From Botryococcus braunii (Eukaryota; Chlorophyta; Trebouxiophyceae): DNA of 62,500 nt. Under the pieces are notes generated by a model. The model worked only from the letters and a program-made list of their open reading frames with translations. It was not told where the DNA came from and ran no database searches. The DNA is taken from positions 1 through 62,500 of the forward strand of contig KV908505.1 of NCBI GenBank assembly GCA_002005505.1, read 5' to 3'. A program made the translations under genes and the position numbers. This document shows, piece after piece, positions 24,116-34,680 of the stretch. How positions within the stretch are numbered: the stretch's first letter is position 1; each line of letters opens with the position of its first letter.

Positions 24116-27100
24116 ATGACAAAAAGGGGCAAAGAAAAGGAAAGTAGCAGTGAAACAGCAATGTCTCAACCTGGAGAAGTCAGTGGGGCCACTCCAGGGC
24201 AGTCTATGACCGGGACACAATCAGCCACTGCAGAACCAAAGGTGGAGATTGACAAGGCAGCCTACATCCCCAATACCTCTAATCCAAAGATGACTGTCAT
24301 GCTTGATGATGGAGGGCGCAATTTTGAATTTTGGTATGAAAATTTGGAGGCGTGCGCAAACACCAAGGGGGTCAGAGCGGCTTTGGAGAGGCCAATGCCA
24401 GGGTCGGTGGAGAACTCAGCCATCAAGCAGTGGCTGATCCAGTCAGTTCCAGTCATCTGGCATTCTCAGATCTCATGCCACAAAGCAGCGTTCGACTTCA
24501 TCGCGTGGGTGAAGAACAGTCACACTGGAGGGAGCAACCAAGACATCAACCTTGAGTGGTACAAGGAAATGGAGCAGGGCATCAAGACAGGGGAGACACT
24601 CAAGGTCTACCTCTACAGAATGATGGATCTGGCTACAAGTCTCAGAAACAACGCGTTCATCCTCTTGGACCACAATGTTGGGGAGCTGATGGTGAAGGGC
24701 CTCCCTCCTGTGCTGAGGCTCGAGTCCCTGGAGGTTATGGCAACCGACAAGCCGCCATTGGAGCTGATTCAAAGAATCCTGCGCGCCGCAGCCAGCCGTG
24801 GGTACAAGGACCCACCTGCAGAGGGAACACCTCAGGCCATGGCAGCTGCAGCAGTGGCTGGTCCCTCTGGGGGGGTAGCTGGAGCGTCATCAAGCGCTGG
24901 AGCTGCACCAGGAGTGGGAGCAGTACCGGGAGTTGGAGCAGCACTACCAGCAAACGAACAGCCTCCCGCTGGCCCCTCTGCAACTACTTTTGGTGGCAGG
25001 GGGCGTGGACCTGGCAGGGCAAGAAGGCCCAGAGAGGAGCTTACATGCCACTTCTGCAAGGCAAAGGGCCACTTCATGACTGACTGCGGACCGCTCAGGC
25101 AGCTGCAGGCTCTGCATCAAAACATGCAAGCGGCAAGCGTTGGGCCTGCAGCTTACTGGGGCCAGGGAGGCCCACAGTCGTCTCCTCAAGCCTGGTGGGA
25201 CCATGGATCTGGCCGGGGTGGCCCGCCTTCATCCGCTTCCAGCCCTGGACCTCCTTCAGCATATAACTATCCAACAAGTCAACACACGTTTCCGGGGTGG
25301 CATTTACCACCTCCACCCCCTCCTTCTGGTGAGGCGATGTTTATCTCTCTCAATGTGCTTGCCCCAACTTCGCATGGAGCTAGCAGCACATCTTGGTTAA
25401 TAGATAGTGGTGCCTCTGTGCATATAGTCAATGATCTCTCATTGCTCCATAATCCAGTTATGCATAGACAGCCTCTTCCTCTGCACTTGGCAACCTCAGA
25501 CGCCAAGGGAGGAATCATTGCATCTGGGTCTGTATGCCTTGTGAATGCAAGGCACGAAGTATTCTGGCTGCACAATGTGCAGTGTGTTCCTTCTGCGCAT
25601 ACCAACCTCATTTCAGTCACTGGTGCAATTCAGGATGGAGCATCTTTCCTGACTGACACTGCAGGTGGTTACACAGCCATGAAGGGACCTGAAGGGTGGT
25701 GTGGAGATATCACCCGCGCACGAGGTCTGTTTTTTTTGGAGTTTGTTAGTCCTGTCAGAGGGCAGCAAGTTGGCTGCAGACATATTGATCACATGGCTGA
25801 GGCGTCTCATCTTAGGAAAGGACACGTGTGTAGCGAGAGATCTCTGTGGCATGCTAGGTTAGGTCATCCTGGTGCCAGCAGCATGCAGAGGTTCTCCAAG
25901 GAAGATCTGGTTACAGGAATCAATATCTCCCTTGCTCCCTGCTCTGAGTGCCCCAAGCACTGTGAATCGTGTATACAAGGGAAACACTCCAGACCTCCTT
26001 TCCCTGTATCTTCCAGGCCTGCACATCACCCACTCGATAGAGTCCATGTGGATACTGTGGGTCCCATATCACCTCCTGCCATCACAGGTGAACGATATTG
26101 GGTCACTGTAGTGGATGAAAGTTCACACCAAGTTGCCTCCCTGCCTGTGAAGTCAAAGGATTGCATCCCAAAGGCTGTGATAGACCTGCTCCGCTTTTGG
26201 CAGACCCAACGAGGCACGGTTGTGAAGTGTGTGAGGACTGACAGGGGTTCAGAGTTCCTGAACCAGCAATTCAAAGAGTTTTGTGCTCAGCAGGGCACTA
26301 AGATGGAGTCCTCAGCGCCCTACACGCCTCAGCAGAATGGGGTGGCGGAGAGGATGAATAGGACCCTGAAGGAGCGAACAAGGACTCTGTTGGTCCATGC
26401 TGCAGCAGACCCCTCCCTTTGGAAGGAGGCGCTTGAGACAGCTACCCTCCTCTACAATGTGGGTCCTACTTCAGGCAGGTCCCTGACCCCCATGGAATTA
26501 TTCTTTGGTGTCAAACCTGATGTGTCTGTGCTGCGCACGTTTGGCTGTGTAGCCCATGTGCACATTCCCAGTGGCCAAAGGTCTGTTTTTGGGCCCAAGA
26601 CCACCCCTGGGATGTTTACTGGTTATTGTCCCCAGTCTAAAGCGTATCGTGTGTACGTGGGGAATGGAGTGTGGAAGGAGAGTAGGGACGTCAGCTTTAT
26701 CGAGCACTTGAGGGGGGCTGAGAGAGTGGGTCTATCAAAGGTCCAGCCTGGGTCTGTCTATGATTCTAGGATATCACCCCCCCTTGGCAGTGAGAATCTG
26801 GCAACGCCTCAAGCAATTCCCTCTGCTGCTCCACCCACGTTCTGGGATGAGGAGGATGACCATGGAGTGGAGACGCTTTCCACTGGGGCTCCTGGGACCT
26901 CTGGACTTTGTGCTGGGGATCAGTCTGGAGACGGGACCACAGCAGCACATGACCAAGGAAACCCCACCAGCCTGGATCCTACTGTTGGGACCCCAGAACC
27001 ATCTCAGCACTCGTGGTCGGTGCTTGAGCATATGCAGAATCTGGCCAGGGGGGGTGTAGAAACTCAATCCCAGGTAGAAAAAATGCAGAAGGTACAAGAG

Positions 27101-29329
27101 GGGTTGCGAATGCAGGGGAAGTCACAAATTCCCCTTCCTCCAGGGACCACCCTTACAAGGGAGCAGCGTTATGTACAGCGCGTGGCTAGGAGAGAGCATT
27201 CTGACATCCCATTGCATGCCCCTGACCCAGGTCAGGCAATTGTGAGTGAGCCAAACATGGTTGGTCTCCCTGATATGCAGGGGCAGGTTGAGACAGTCGA
27301 GGCTATGTTCGGTGCAGATGTAAGAGATGAGAGCAGTGGGTTAGACATGCCAGCAGTAGGGGAAGCTGGTGCCCAATCCCAGTCACTGGCTAGTCATGCT
27401 TATGGTGTGCAGGCTGACATTGTAGGCGCAGCTCAGGCAAGTCTGGGTAGTGTGCCCAAGTGTGAGTCCAGGAGAGAGAGAGAGCTGCTGCTCCCCTCTG
27501 CATTGCGGAAGGTGCGAGAATGTAAGGGTGCTGCACATGAGTCCAGTAGTCAAGGAGAGAGAGAGAGACTTGAGAAGGAATCAGATAATCCCGGCAGTAC
27601 TGCCCAGTCCCAGCATAAGGTACATAATGTACCTTATTCTGGCAACCAGGGAGAGAGAGAGAGAGAAGGGAGCAGCATCAGTAAGGCTGACAGCCCTGCT
27701 GCACCACAGCATAAGGTACAGAGTGTACCTTCTGTCACGTTGGGAAAAGTTCACGTGCCCTCAAACTTGAGGGAAGCCCAGCGCTCACCTCAGTGGGAGT
27801 TTTGGCAGCAGGCAATGCAAGAGGAGATGGAGTCTTTAGACACCCATGAGGTTATGCAGTATGTGGAAAGACCCCATGGGCAGAAAGTTATCCCTGTTCA
27901 TTGGATTTTTTCTACAAAAAACGATGCACATGGGAATGTCACTCGGTTTAAAGCAAGATTGGTTGCCCAGGGTTGCAGACAGATTCCTGGTATAGATGTT
28001 GGTGAGGTTTTTGCACCTACCAGCAGCTATGGTGCTAGGAGAGCTGTGCTGGCAGTGGCTGCCACACAAAATCTTGAGATCCACCAAGTGGATATCAAGA
28101 CAGCTTTTCTCAATGGGGAGTTGGAGGAAGAGGTCTATGTGACCCAACCACCAGGATTTGAGAATGGCAACACGAGAGTTGTGTGCAAGCTCAGGAAGGC
28201 ACTCTACGGTCTTAAGCAAGCCCCACGGGCTTGGCACAAGACCTTGAGCGACAAGTTGAGCGTGATGGGGTATAGTGTGTGCAAGAGCGACGCTGGGGTA
28301 TACATCAGGAGGGCCCCTGATGGTAATCTGTCGTTTATTCTTGTTTATGTCGATGATCTTCTCATAGTTGCCAGAGTGGTTGCAGAGATTGAGTGGGGGA
28401 AAGAGTTATTGAAGAAGGACTTCACCATCCATGATTTGGGAGAGGTGAATGATTTCCTGGGGTGTCAGGTCCTACGCAATAGAGTTCAGGGCACTATTTC
28501 CATGAGTTGCACTCCCAAGATTGATGCTCTTGTGGAGAAGTTTGGCGTTGCTGATGATGGACGTGGGGTTGATACCCCCATGTCCAAGGACTTCGTGGCT
28601 AGCAGCAGACCCGAGTCCTCAGATGGTATGTCACATGGGGCTGGTACCCCTCTGCCACCTGGTCATCGATACTGCGAGTTAATTGGATCGTTACTGTACA
28701 TAGCCAATACGACCCGGCCTGACATTTCTCAGGCTGTTGGAGTGTTGTCAAGGTATAGAATGACACCCACTACCTCACACTGGAATGAGGCCATTCGAGT
28801 GCTGAAGTACTTGAGAGATACCAGAGAGTTAGCTCTTACTCTGGGTGGAAAGGGCCCTGAGCTAGAAGGCTATGTTGATGCCGACTATGCTGGGGACCTG
28901 GACCACAGGTATTCCACCACTGGCTATGTTCTATCAGTCTATGGTAGTGCCGTGGTTTGGGGAAGCAAGAAGCAGAGCTCAGTTGCTACCTCAACTGTGC
29001 AAGCTGAGTTTATGGCAGCTGGCCATATTGTGAAGGAAGCCAACTGGCTAAGGGGCTTCTTGGAAGAGATAGGGGCTGCACCTTGGAGGGTCAAAATTTT
29101 CTGTGACAACCAAGGATGCATTTCTAATTTACGGAACCCCCTGTATTCCAAATTCACAAAGCACGTTGCAGTAAGCTTCCACTACGCTAGGGAAGCTATG
29201 GCACTTGGGCAGGTAGATATCCTCTATGTGGAATCTGCACGCAATGTGGCTGACATTATGACCAAGCCACTTGCCAAGCCCGTGTTTGTTGGTCATCGTG
29301 ATTCACTAGGTTTGAGAAGATACACTTAA
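24116..29329 (+). CDS. Copia gag-pol polyprotein, 1737 aa, intact
   Basis: Single frame from ATG 24116. Order of domains: Gag with a Pro/Ala-rich linker; zinc knuckle CHFCKAKGHFMTDC (about residue 310); aspartic protease WLIDSGASVH (about 430); GAG-pre-integrase zinc motif (LWHARLGHPG ... CESCIQGKH, about 580-620); integrase core with acids in HVDTVGP, TDRGSEF and QNGVAERMN; reverse transcriptase with TRFKARLVAQG, VDIKTAFLNGELEEEVY and the catalytic FILVYVDDLLIV; RNase H with YVDADYAGD, TSTVQAEFMA and CDNQGC. The protein is cleaved by its own protease, copies the RNA into DNA in virus-like particles and integrates it. Length and order are normal for copia elements. Gag and Pol share one frame, so no frameshift site is needed. 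All catalytic residues I can check are present. Confidence 0.96.
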   Translation: MTKRGKEKESSSETAMSQPGEVSGATPGQSMTGTQSATAEPKVEIDKAAYIPNTSNPKMTVMLDDGGRNFEFWYENLEACANTKGVRAALERPMPGSVENSAIKQWLIQSVPVIWHSQISCHKAAFDFIAWVKNSHTGGSNQDINLEWYKEMEQGIKTGETLKVYLYRMMDLATSLRNNAFILLDHNVGELMVKGLPPVLRLESLEVMATDKPPLELIQRILRAAASRGYKDPPAEGTPQAMAAAAVAGPSGGVAGASSSAGAAPGVGAVPGVGAALPANEQPPAGPSATTFGGRGRGPGRARRPREELTCHFCKAKGHFMTDCGPLRQLQALHQNMQAASVGPAAYWGQGGPQSSPQAWWDHGSGRGGPPSSASSPGPPSAYNYPTSQHTFPGWHLPPPPPPSGEAMFISLNVLAPTSHGASSTSWLIDSGASVHIVNDLSLLHNPVMHRQPLPLHLATSDAKGGIIASGSVCLVNARHEVFWLHNVQCVPSAHTNLISVTGAIQDGASFLTDTAGGYTAMKGPEGWCGDITRARGLFFLEFVSPVRGQQVGCRHIDHMAEASHLRKGHVCSERSLWHARLGHPGASSMQRFSKEDLVTGINISLAPCSECPKHCESCIQGKHSRPPFPVSSRPAHHPLDRVHVDTVGPISPPAITGERYWVTVVDESSHQVASLPVKSKDCIPKAVIDLLRFWQTQRGTVVKCVRTDRGSEFLNQQFKEFCAQQGTKMESSAPYTPQQNGVAERMNRTLKERTRTLLVHAAADPSLWKEALETATLLYNVGPTSGRSLTPMELFFGVKPDVSVLRTFGCVAHVHIPSGQRSVFGPKTTPGMFTGYCPQSKAYRVYVGNGVWKESRDVSFIEHLRGAERVGLSKVQPGSVYDSRISPPLGSENLATPQAIPSAAPPTFWDEEDDHGVETLSTGAPGTSGLCAGDQSGDGTTAAHDQGNPTSLDPTVGTPEPSQHSWSVLEHMQNLARGGVETQSQVEKMQKVQEGLRMQGKSQIPLPPGTTLTREQRYVQRVARREHSDIPLHAPDPGQAIVSEPNMVGLPDMQGQVETVEAMFGADVRDESSGLDMPAVGEAGAQSQSLASHAYGVQADIVGAAQASLGSVPKCESRRERELLLPSALRKVRECKGAAHESSSQGERERLEKESDNPGSTAQSQHKVHNVPYSGNQGEREREGSSISKADSPAAPQHKVQSVPSVTLGKVHVPSNLREAQRSPQWEFWQQAMQEEMESLDTHEVMQYVERPHGQKVIPVHWIFSTKNDAHGNVTRFKARLVAQGCRQIPGIDVGEVFAPTSSYGARRAVLAVAATQNLEIHQVDIKTAFLNGELEEEVYVTQPPGFENGNTRVVCKLRKALYGLKQAPRAWHKTLSDKLSVMGYSVCKSDAGVYIRRAPDGNLSFILVYVDDLLIVARVVAEIEWGKELLKKDFTIHDLGEVNDFLGCQVLRNRVQGTISMSCTPKIDALVEKFGVADDGRGVDTPMSKDFVASSRPESSDGMSHGAGTPLPPGHRYCELIGSLLYIANTTRPDISQAVGVLSRYRMTPTTSHWNEAIRVLKYLRDTRELALTLGGKGPELEGYVDADYAGDLDHRYSTTGYVLSVYGSAVVWGSKKQSSVATSTVQAEFMAAGHIVKEANWLRGFLEEIGAAPWRVKIFCDNQGCISNLRNPLYSKFTKHVAVSFHYAREAMALGQVDILYVESARNVADIMTKPLAKPVFVGHRDSLGLRRYT
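27615..27733 (+). other. Pair of ATAAGGTAC palindromes in inner pol
   Basis: ATAAGGTAC-ATAAT-GTACCTTAT at 27615-27637 and a weaker copy at 27711-27733. They lie in the same place as in the outer element. Confidence 0.85.
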
Positions 29330-29337
29330 AGCATGCA

Positions 29338-29349
29338 GGCAAGGGGAAG
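29338..29349 (+). other. Inner element polypurine tract
   Basis: GGCAAGGGGAAG directly before the 3' LTR, the expected plus-strand primer. The same sequence precedes the LTRs at 30566 and 55724. Confidence 0.85.
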
Positions 29350-30043
29350 TGTTGAGTTCTGAACATTATTATTGAATGCCTTGTGCTTTAAGTGATCTTC
29401 ATGTGTGCACTATTAGGATATGGGTCCATTGAGAACATAAGGTACCTTGAGACACGGCAGATTCTGGACGTTTTCGAACATAAGGTACAATCCTATCTAG
29501 ATCACACGTTTGTCGGATGAACTCTTAAGGCTGCCCCACCGGAGTGAATACCAACTGGTTGTGAAAGATGCTGGGCATCACCAGATGCTAGTCTTGTCCG
29601 ACAGTTGTGTGTGGCACTCAGCAGACAGTCGTACGGACTGTAGCTGGAGTAACTTCGTCTATTGACGACCTGTCTGCTTTGTACAGGTACGGTGCGGCAG
29701 TGTGTGTTGTATCATTGTTGCTATTGTGAGAGTGAACAAGCTTAGTGTACCCTGTAGTCACTCAAACAGATAAGGGACAGTGACTTCAGGGAGTATAGGC
29801 ATGTACTTGAACGTAGCCGTCTAGAGCCTTATCTAGTGATTGCTTGATCGGTGCTTGTGTACAAGATAATGATGTAACGTAACTGGTTGTGAAAGATGCT
29901 GGGCATCACCAGATGCTAGTCTTGTCCGACAGTTGTGTGTGGCACTCAGCAGACAGTCGTACGGACTGTAGCTGGAGTAACTTCGTCTATTGACGACCTG
30001 TCTGCTTTGTACAGGGAAAGCCGATTGCCCATAACCTTTCACA
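29350..30043 (+). repeat. Inner element 3' LTR
   Basis: 694 bp, with no difference from the 5' LTR seen on reading. The flanking ATTAG is the target duplication. Confidence 0.96.
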
Positions 30044-30565
30044 ATTAGCTCTTACTCTGGGTGGAAAGGGGCCTGAGCTAGAAGGCTATGTTGATGCCGA
30101 CTATGCTGGGGACCTGGACCACAGGTATTCCACCACTGGCTATGTTCTATCAGTCTATGGTATTGCCGTGGTTTGGGGAAGCAAGAAGCAGAGCTCAGTT
30201 GCTACCTCAACTGTGCAAGCCGAGTTTATGGCAGCCGGCCATATTGTGAAGGAAGCCAACTGGCTTAGGGGCTTCTTGGAAGAGATTGGAGCTGCACCTT
30301 GGAGAGTCAAAATTTTCTGTGACAACCAAGGATGCATTTCCAATTTACGGAACCCCCTTTATTCCAAATTCACAAAGCATGTTGCAGTAAGCTTCCACTA
30401 TGCTAGGGAAGCTATGGCACTTGGGCAAGTAGATATCCTCTATGTAGAATCTGCTCGAAATGTGGCTGACATTATGACCAAGCCACTTGCTAAGCCCGTG
30501 TTTGTTGGTCATCGTGATTCACTAGGTTTGAGAAGATACACATAAAGCATGCAGGCAAGGGGAAG

Positions 30566-31265
30566 TGTCGAGTTGTGAACATACATTATAGAATGCCTTG
30601 TGCTTTAGGTGATCTTCAAATGTACATTATTAGGATACGGGTCCAATATCCACATAAGGTACCTCAAGACACGTTCGGATGAGGTCTATTTCGAACATAA
30701 GGTACAATCTGATTTAGATTACGCGTTAGTGTGAAGGGACTATTAAAGCTGCGATCACCGCATAGTCGAGCAACTGGTTTGGAAAGATACTGGGCACAAA
30801 GGATGCCAGTCTTGTTCATGCAGTTGCATGTGTCTAAAGAGCAGACAGTCGTCAAGGACTGTAGCTTGAGAGGCACGAACTTACGACCTGTCTGCTTGCT
30901 TACAGGTGCGGTGACGCAGGGTGTGTATTGGTAATGTGTTCATGTTTGATTGCTTGTTTGTAAGTGAACCATCTTAGTGGACAATCAAGTCTCCCAAACA
31001 GCTAAGGGACGGAGTCTTGATTGAGTATAGGAAGGCACTTGCTTTCAGCCGTCAGGAGCTTATCCGTGTGTAGATGCTCATTGACAGATCAACATGTAAC
31101 GCAACTGGTTTGGAAATATACTGGGCACATAAGGATGCCAGTCTTGTTCATGCAGTTGCATGTGTCTAAAGAGCAGACAGTCGTCAAGGACTGTAGCTTG
31201 AGAGGCACGAACTTACGACCTGTCTGCTTGCTTACAGGATACGCCACTGCCCATAACCTTTTACA
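30566..31265 (+). repeat. Outer element 3' LTR (full length)
   Basis: It starts TGTCGAGTTGTGAAC and ends CATAACCTTTTACA, 700 bp. It keeps both internal direct repeats that the 369-bp 5' LTR has collapsed into one. Confidence 0.92.
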
Positions 31266-32893
31266 GGAACCCAATTATGCTCACGCTCGCTGGTCGCGCG
31301 CGGAAACTTTAAGATCCTTGGGCATTTACAACGAAGCCCTGTCAGACCTGGACCTCGCAGTCACCCTGGACCCCAATGCACGTAATCACTGTTCGCGTGG
31401 CGACACTTTGAGTCGCTTGGGAAGGTACAACGAGGCCCTGTCAGACCTGAACCTCGCAGTCACCCTGGACCCCAAAGATGCTCGCGCTCGCTGGTCGCGC
31501 AGGGAGACTTTGAGAGTCTTGCGCAGGTTCGACTTTGCCAGGCAAGACCTGAACGTGGCAGTCAATCTGAAACCCAATGATGCTCGCGCTCGCTGGTCGC
31601 GCGCGGAAACTTTGATATCCTTGGGCATGTACAACGAGGCCCTGTCAGACCTGATCCTTGCAGTCATCCTGGACCCCAATGCTCGCAATCACTGTTCGTG
31701 CGGGGACACTTTGAGACGCTTGGGAAGGTACAACGAGGCCCTGTCAGACCTGAACCTCGCAGTCACCCTGGACCCCAAAAATGCTCGCGCTCGCTGGTCG
31801 CGCGGGGAGACTTTGAGAGTCTTGCGCAGGTTCGACAAGACCATGCAAGACCTGAACGTGGCAGTCAATCTGGAACCCAATGATGCTCGCGCTCGCTGGT
31901 CGCGCGCGGAAACTTTGAGATCCTTGGGCATGTACAACGAGGCCCTGTCCGACCTGGACCTCGCAGTCGCCCTGGACTCCAATGATGCTCGCGCTCGCTG
32001 GTCGCGCGGGGAGACTTTGAGAGCCTTGGGCAGGTTCGACGAGGCCCTTCCGGACCTGAACCTCGCAGTCGACCTGGACCCCAACATTGCTCTCAATCAC
32101 CGGTCGCGCGGGAAACTTTGAGTCGCTTGGGCATGTACAACGAGGCCCTATCAGACCTGAACCAGGCAGTCATTCTGGACCCCAATGCTCGCAATCACTG
32201 TTCGCGCGGGGACACTTTGAGTCGCTTGGGAAGGTACAACGAGGCCCTGTCAGACCTGAACCACGCAGTCACCCTGGACCTCAATGATGCTCGCGCTCGC
32301 TGCTCGCGCGGGGAATCTTTGAGAGACTTGGGCATGTACAACGAGGCTCTGCCAGACCTGAACCTCGCAGTCGCCCTGGACCCCAATGCTTCCAATCACT
32401 GTTCGCGCGGGGATACTTTGAGAGCCTTGGGCATGTACAACGAGGCCCTGTCAGACCTGAACCTCGCAGTACTTCTGAACCCCACTGCTCGCAATCACTG
32501 TTCACGCGGGGAGACTTTGAAACGCTTGGGGAGGTACATTGAGGCCCTGTCAGAGCTGAATCAGTCAGTCATTCTGGACCCCAATGATGCTCGCGCTCGC
32601 TGGTCGCGCGGGGAAACTTTGAGAGCCTTGGGCATGTAGAACGACGCCCTGCCAGACCTGAACCTCGCAGTCACCTCGGACCTAATGATTTCCGGGCTCG
32701 CTATATTTGCGGTGAAACTTTGAGAGTCTTGGGCGGGTCCCCCGAGGCCCTGGAACACCTGAACGTGGCAGTCGACTTGGAACCCAACAATGCTCTCCCT
32801 CGCTGGTCGCGCGGGGAGACTTTGAGACTCATGGGCATGTACAACGAGGCCCAGCAAGACCTGGACCAGGCACGCGCCTTGTGGTCGCGCTAA
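31266..32893 (+). pseudogene. TPR-repeat protein, copy 1, 3' part
   Basis: The TPR frame resumes at the duplicated GGAAC with EPNYAHARWSRAETL and continues as 33/34-residue units. A one-base loss at about 32110 (CGCGGGAAACTTTG where other units have CGCGGGGAAACTTTG) shifts the frame. The next segment (from 32118) ends at a TAG at 32637 within GMYN. Further sequence to 32893 still resembles the C-terminus (MGMYNEAQQDLDQARAL) but is in another frame. The gene is therefore dead apart from the retrotransposon insertion as well. Confidence 0.85.
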
Positions 32894-34137
32894 TGGATTC
32901 ATTATGAATTTGCGTCCCTAGCAACGGAAGACCATGGCAATTTGCGTCCCTAGCAAGGGGAGACCAAGAGGGCCATGGCCAGGTGTGAAGGCCCTGGTGC
33001 CCTGGAGCCCGAGCTCGGAGCCCTCGAGGATGCCTTTACTGCAAGACATGGACAAGTACAAGGAAGAACCTGCGCCTGTATGGTGAAGATTCTTCGGATG
33101 CGACTGCTGGTTTATTTAACTGTTATAACTGGCACTTAGTTATAACTGGCACTGGAGCCCTGAAAGCCTAGTGCACCAAGTTTCGTTGGCCGGGTGAAAT
33201 TTCGGAACTGTATACATGTACCCACAGACTGCCATGTGTATACTGCAATCGGATGGACTTCTATCGCTTGAGTGGTTGCTGTACATGTATCAATTAAGTG
33301 ACACCAGTTAGCTACTTTAAGGGAAAGGTAGTTTACAAGACTGTTTGGTATGATGGAAGTCCACTGTATCCAGAGCGCTGGAGGTGGGCCCATACATGAC
33401 GGACTTGTATGAGCGATCTTGACAAGATCCTGATAAAGTTTGGCATCTCCAACTCCAGTGTGGGGGGCTGATGTCAAAGTGATATTGGTGTAAACAAAAT
33501 TGAAGGAGAGACCATCTCTTTCAACAAGTTTACGCGTACGAGATCATAAAAAAGTGACATCGTAGGCGTGCCGACAAGAGCGGGGTAACGATTTTAATAG
33601 AGTGACATCGTAGGCCTGACAATACGAGCAGGGTAACGAATGAAAGAGTGACATGGTAGGTGTTACAACACATACAGGGTGACAATTGAAAGGAGGACAT
33701 CGTAAGCGTGTCGATACAGACAGGGTGACAAACAAATTCTTGCAAAGACTCGAAGTTTTGCAAAGACTGAAATCTTCTGAATGGTTGCTGTATCAATCAA
33801 GTAATAACAGTTGGCTCACCCCTAACAGATTTGGGTCAACTCAAGCGTAAAGTAGTTTGGCATGATAGAAGTCCACTATATCCAAAAAAAGCTGGAGGTG
33901 GGCCCATACATGACGGACATGCTTGAATATGGCGGAGCACATGTACACTAGTGATCTTGACAAGATCGAATGAAATTATGCATCTTTTACTTCAGTGTGG
34001 GAAGGGGTGATATTGTCCAAGTAATGTTGTGTAAAAGGAGAGGCCATCTAATTTAACAAGTTTCAATCAACAATCACAAGATGTTCCTACGGGATTTAGG
34101 GTTAAAGGGGTTTTTGGGTATAGGGTTTACGGAATAT
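32894..34137 (+). other. Conserved region downstream of TPR gene, copy 1
   Basis: It is shared with 39172-40454 and 59182-60367 (GCGTCCCTAGCAACGG..., CTGCAATCGGATGGACT, ACTCCAGTGTGG). It contains four ~42-bp tandem units (GAGTGACATCGTAGGCGTG / GTAACGAAT) at 33548-33730. No coding frame is shared by the copies, and I see no gene here. Confidence 0.7.
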
Positions 34138-34378
<241 letters not shown>

Positions 34379-34521
34379 AGAGAGAAAGAGGGGGGCGCGC
34401 TGCGCGGGGGGTACACATGAACCCTTCCCCCCCCCCCCTCCCCGCTGTGCCCGTTAATGTACACCGCTCGTTAAAACCGACGCAGGCCTACAATTGCAAC
34501 GTCCAGGAGCAGATAACAATT

Positions 34522-34680
34522 ATGGAGGATGCTCCACGGTCGAGCTGGTTCGACCAGATGCTGGCTGCCGCTGATGTCATGAGTGGTAAAGATAAATGTG
34601 GACGTGTTCGCACTCATAAGAAACGTAAGAAGGGGCTCCTTACGATGGCGTTAGGGACTCGAAGCCCACGGGGCTCATGA
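34522..34680 (+). CDS. Short hypothetical ORF, 52 aa
   Basis: ATG at 34522 opens MEDAPRSSWFDQMLAAADVM, then a basic patch THKKRKKG and the end LGTRSPRGS. The same start recurs at about 40740 in the second unit, where an inserted GCTCGACC-flanked segment changes the frame, so conservation of the protein is not shown. It could be a real small exon or a chance frame. I do not recognise it. Confidence 0.2.
   Translation: MEDAPRSSWFDQMLAAADVMSGKDKCGRVRTHKKRKKGLLTMALGTRSPRGS

Larger units (their letters stand above)
23032..30043 (+). mobile_element. Inner Ty1/copia LTR retrotransposon (apparently intact)
   Basis: Two 694-bp LTRs (23032-23725 and 29350-30043) appear identical by eye. The 5-bp target duplication is ATTAG (23027-23031 and 30044-30048). 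A primer-binding site, a single uninterrupted gag-pol frame and a polypurine tract complete the element. The insertion lies inside the outer element between its RT and RNase H coding parts. Identical LTRs imply a very recent insertion. Confidence 0.96.
18352..30545 (+). pseudogene. Outer copia gag-pol, disrupted
   Basis: Gag starts at ATG 18352 and carries a zinc knuckle CRFCNGTGHFWREC. The protease motif is WLIDSGASVH. A run of nine T at about 19987 (eight in the inner copy) shifts frame before integrase (20003-21766). Integrase has lost two of its three catalytic acids relative to the inner element: SNRGTEF for TDRGSEF and NGLAQRMN for NGVAERMN. Another frame change occurs near 21750 and an in-frame TAA at 22212. 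A 55-bp deletion between GATGG repeats (about 22519) removes residues just before FILVYVDDLLIV. RT is cut at 23031 by the inner element. RNase H continues at 30049-30545 (YVDADYAGDLDHRYSTTGY ... ADIMTKPLAK). It is non-functional. A polypurine tract precedes the 3' LTR at 30555-30565. Confidence 0.92.
17553..31265 (+). mobile_element. Outer Ty1/copia LTR retrotransposon (defective, carries nested insertion)
   Basis: It is bounded by LTRs 17553-17921 and 30566-31265 (TG...CA ends) and flanked by the 5-bp duplication GGAAC. The interior has a primer-binding site, gag, protease, integrase, RT and RNase H in copia order. The coding sequence is inactivated by frameshifts, a stop and a 55-bp deletion. 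A younger copia element occupies 23032-30043, between the RT and RNase H parts. Confidence 0.93.

Noticed and set aside
31386..32096. Antisense ORFs across the TPR genes (also 37927-39181 and 58107-59187)
   Set aside because: Shadows of the repetitive TPR coding strand. The plus frame shows the TPR consensus.
34095..34132. Telomere-like TTTAGGG near 34098, 40412 and 60328
   Set aside because: Single motifs in each repeat unit with no tandem array.
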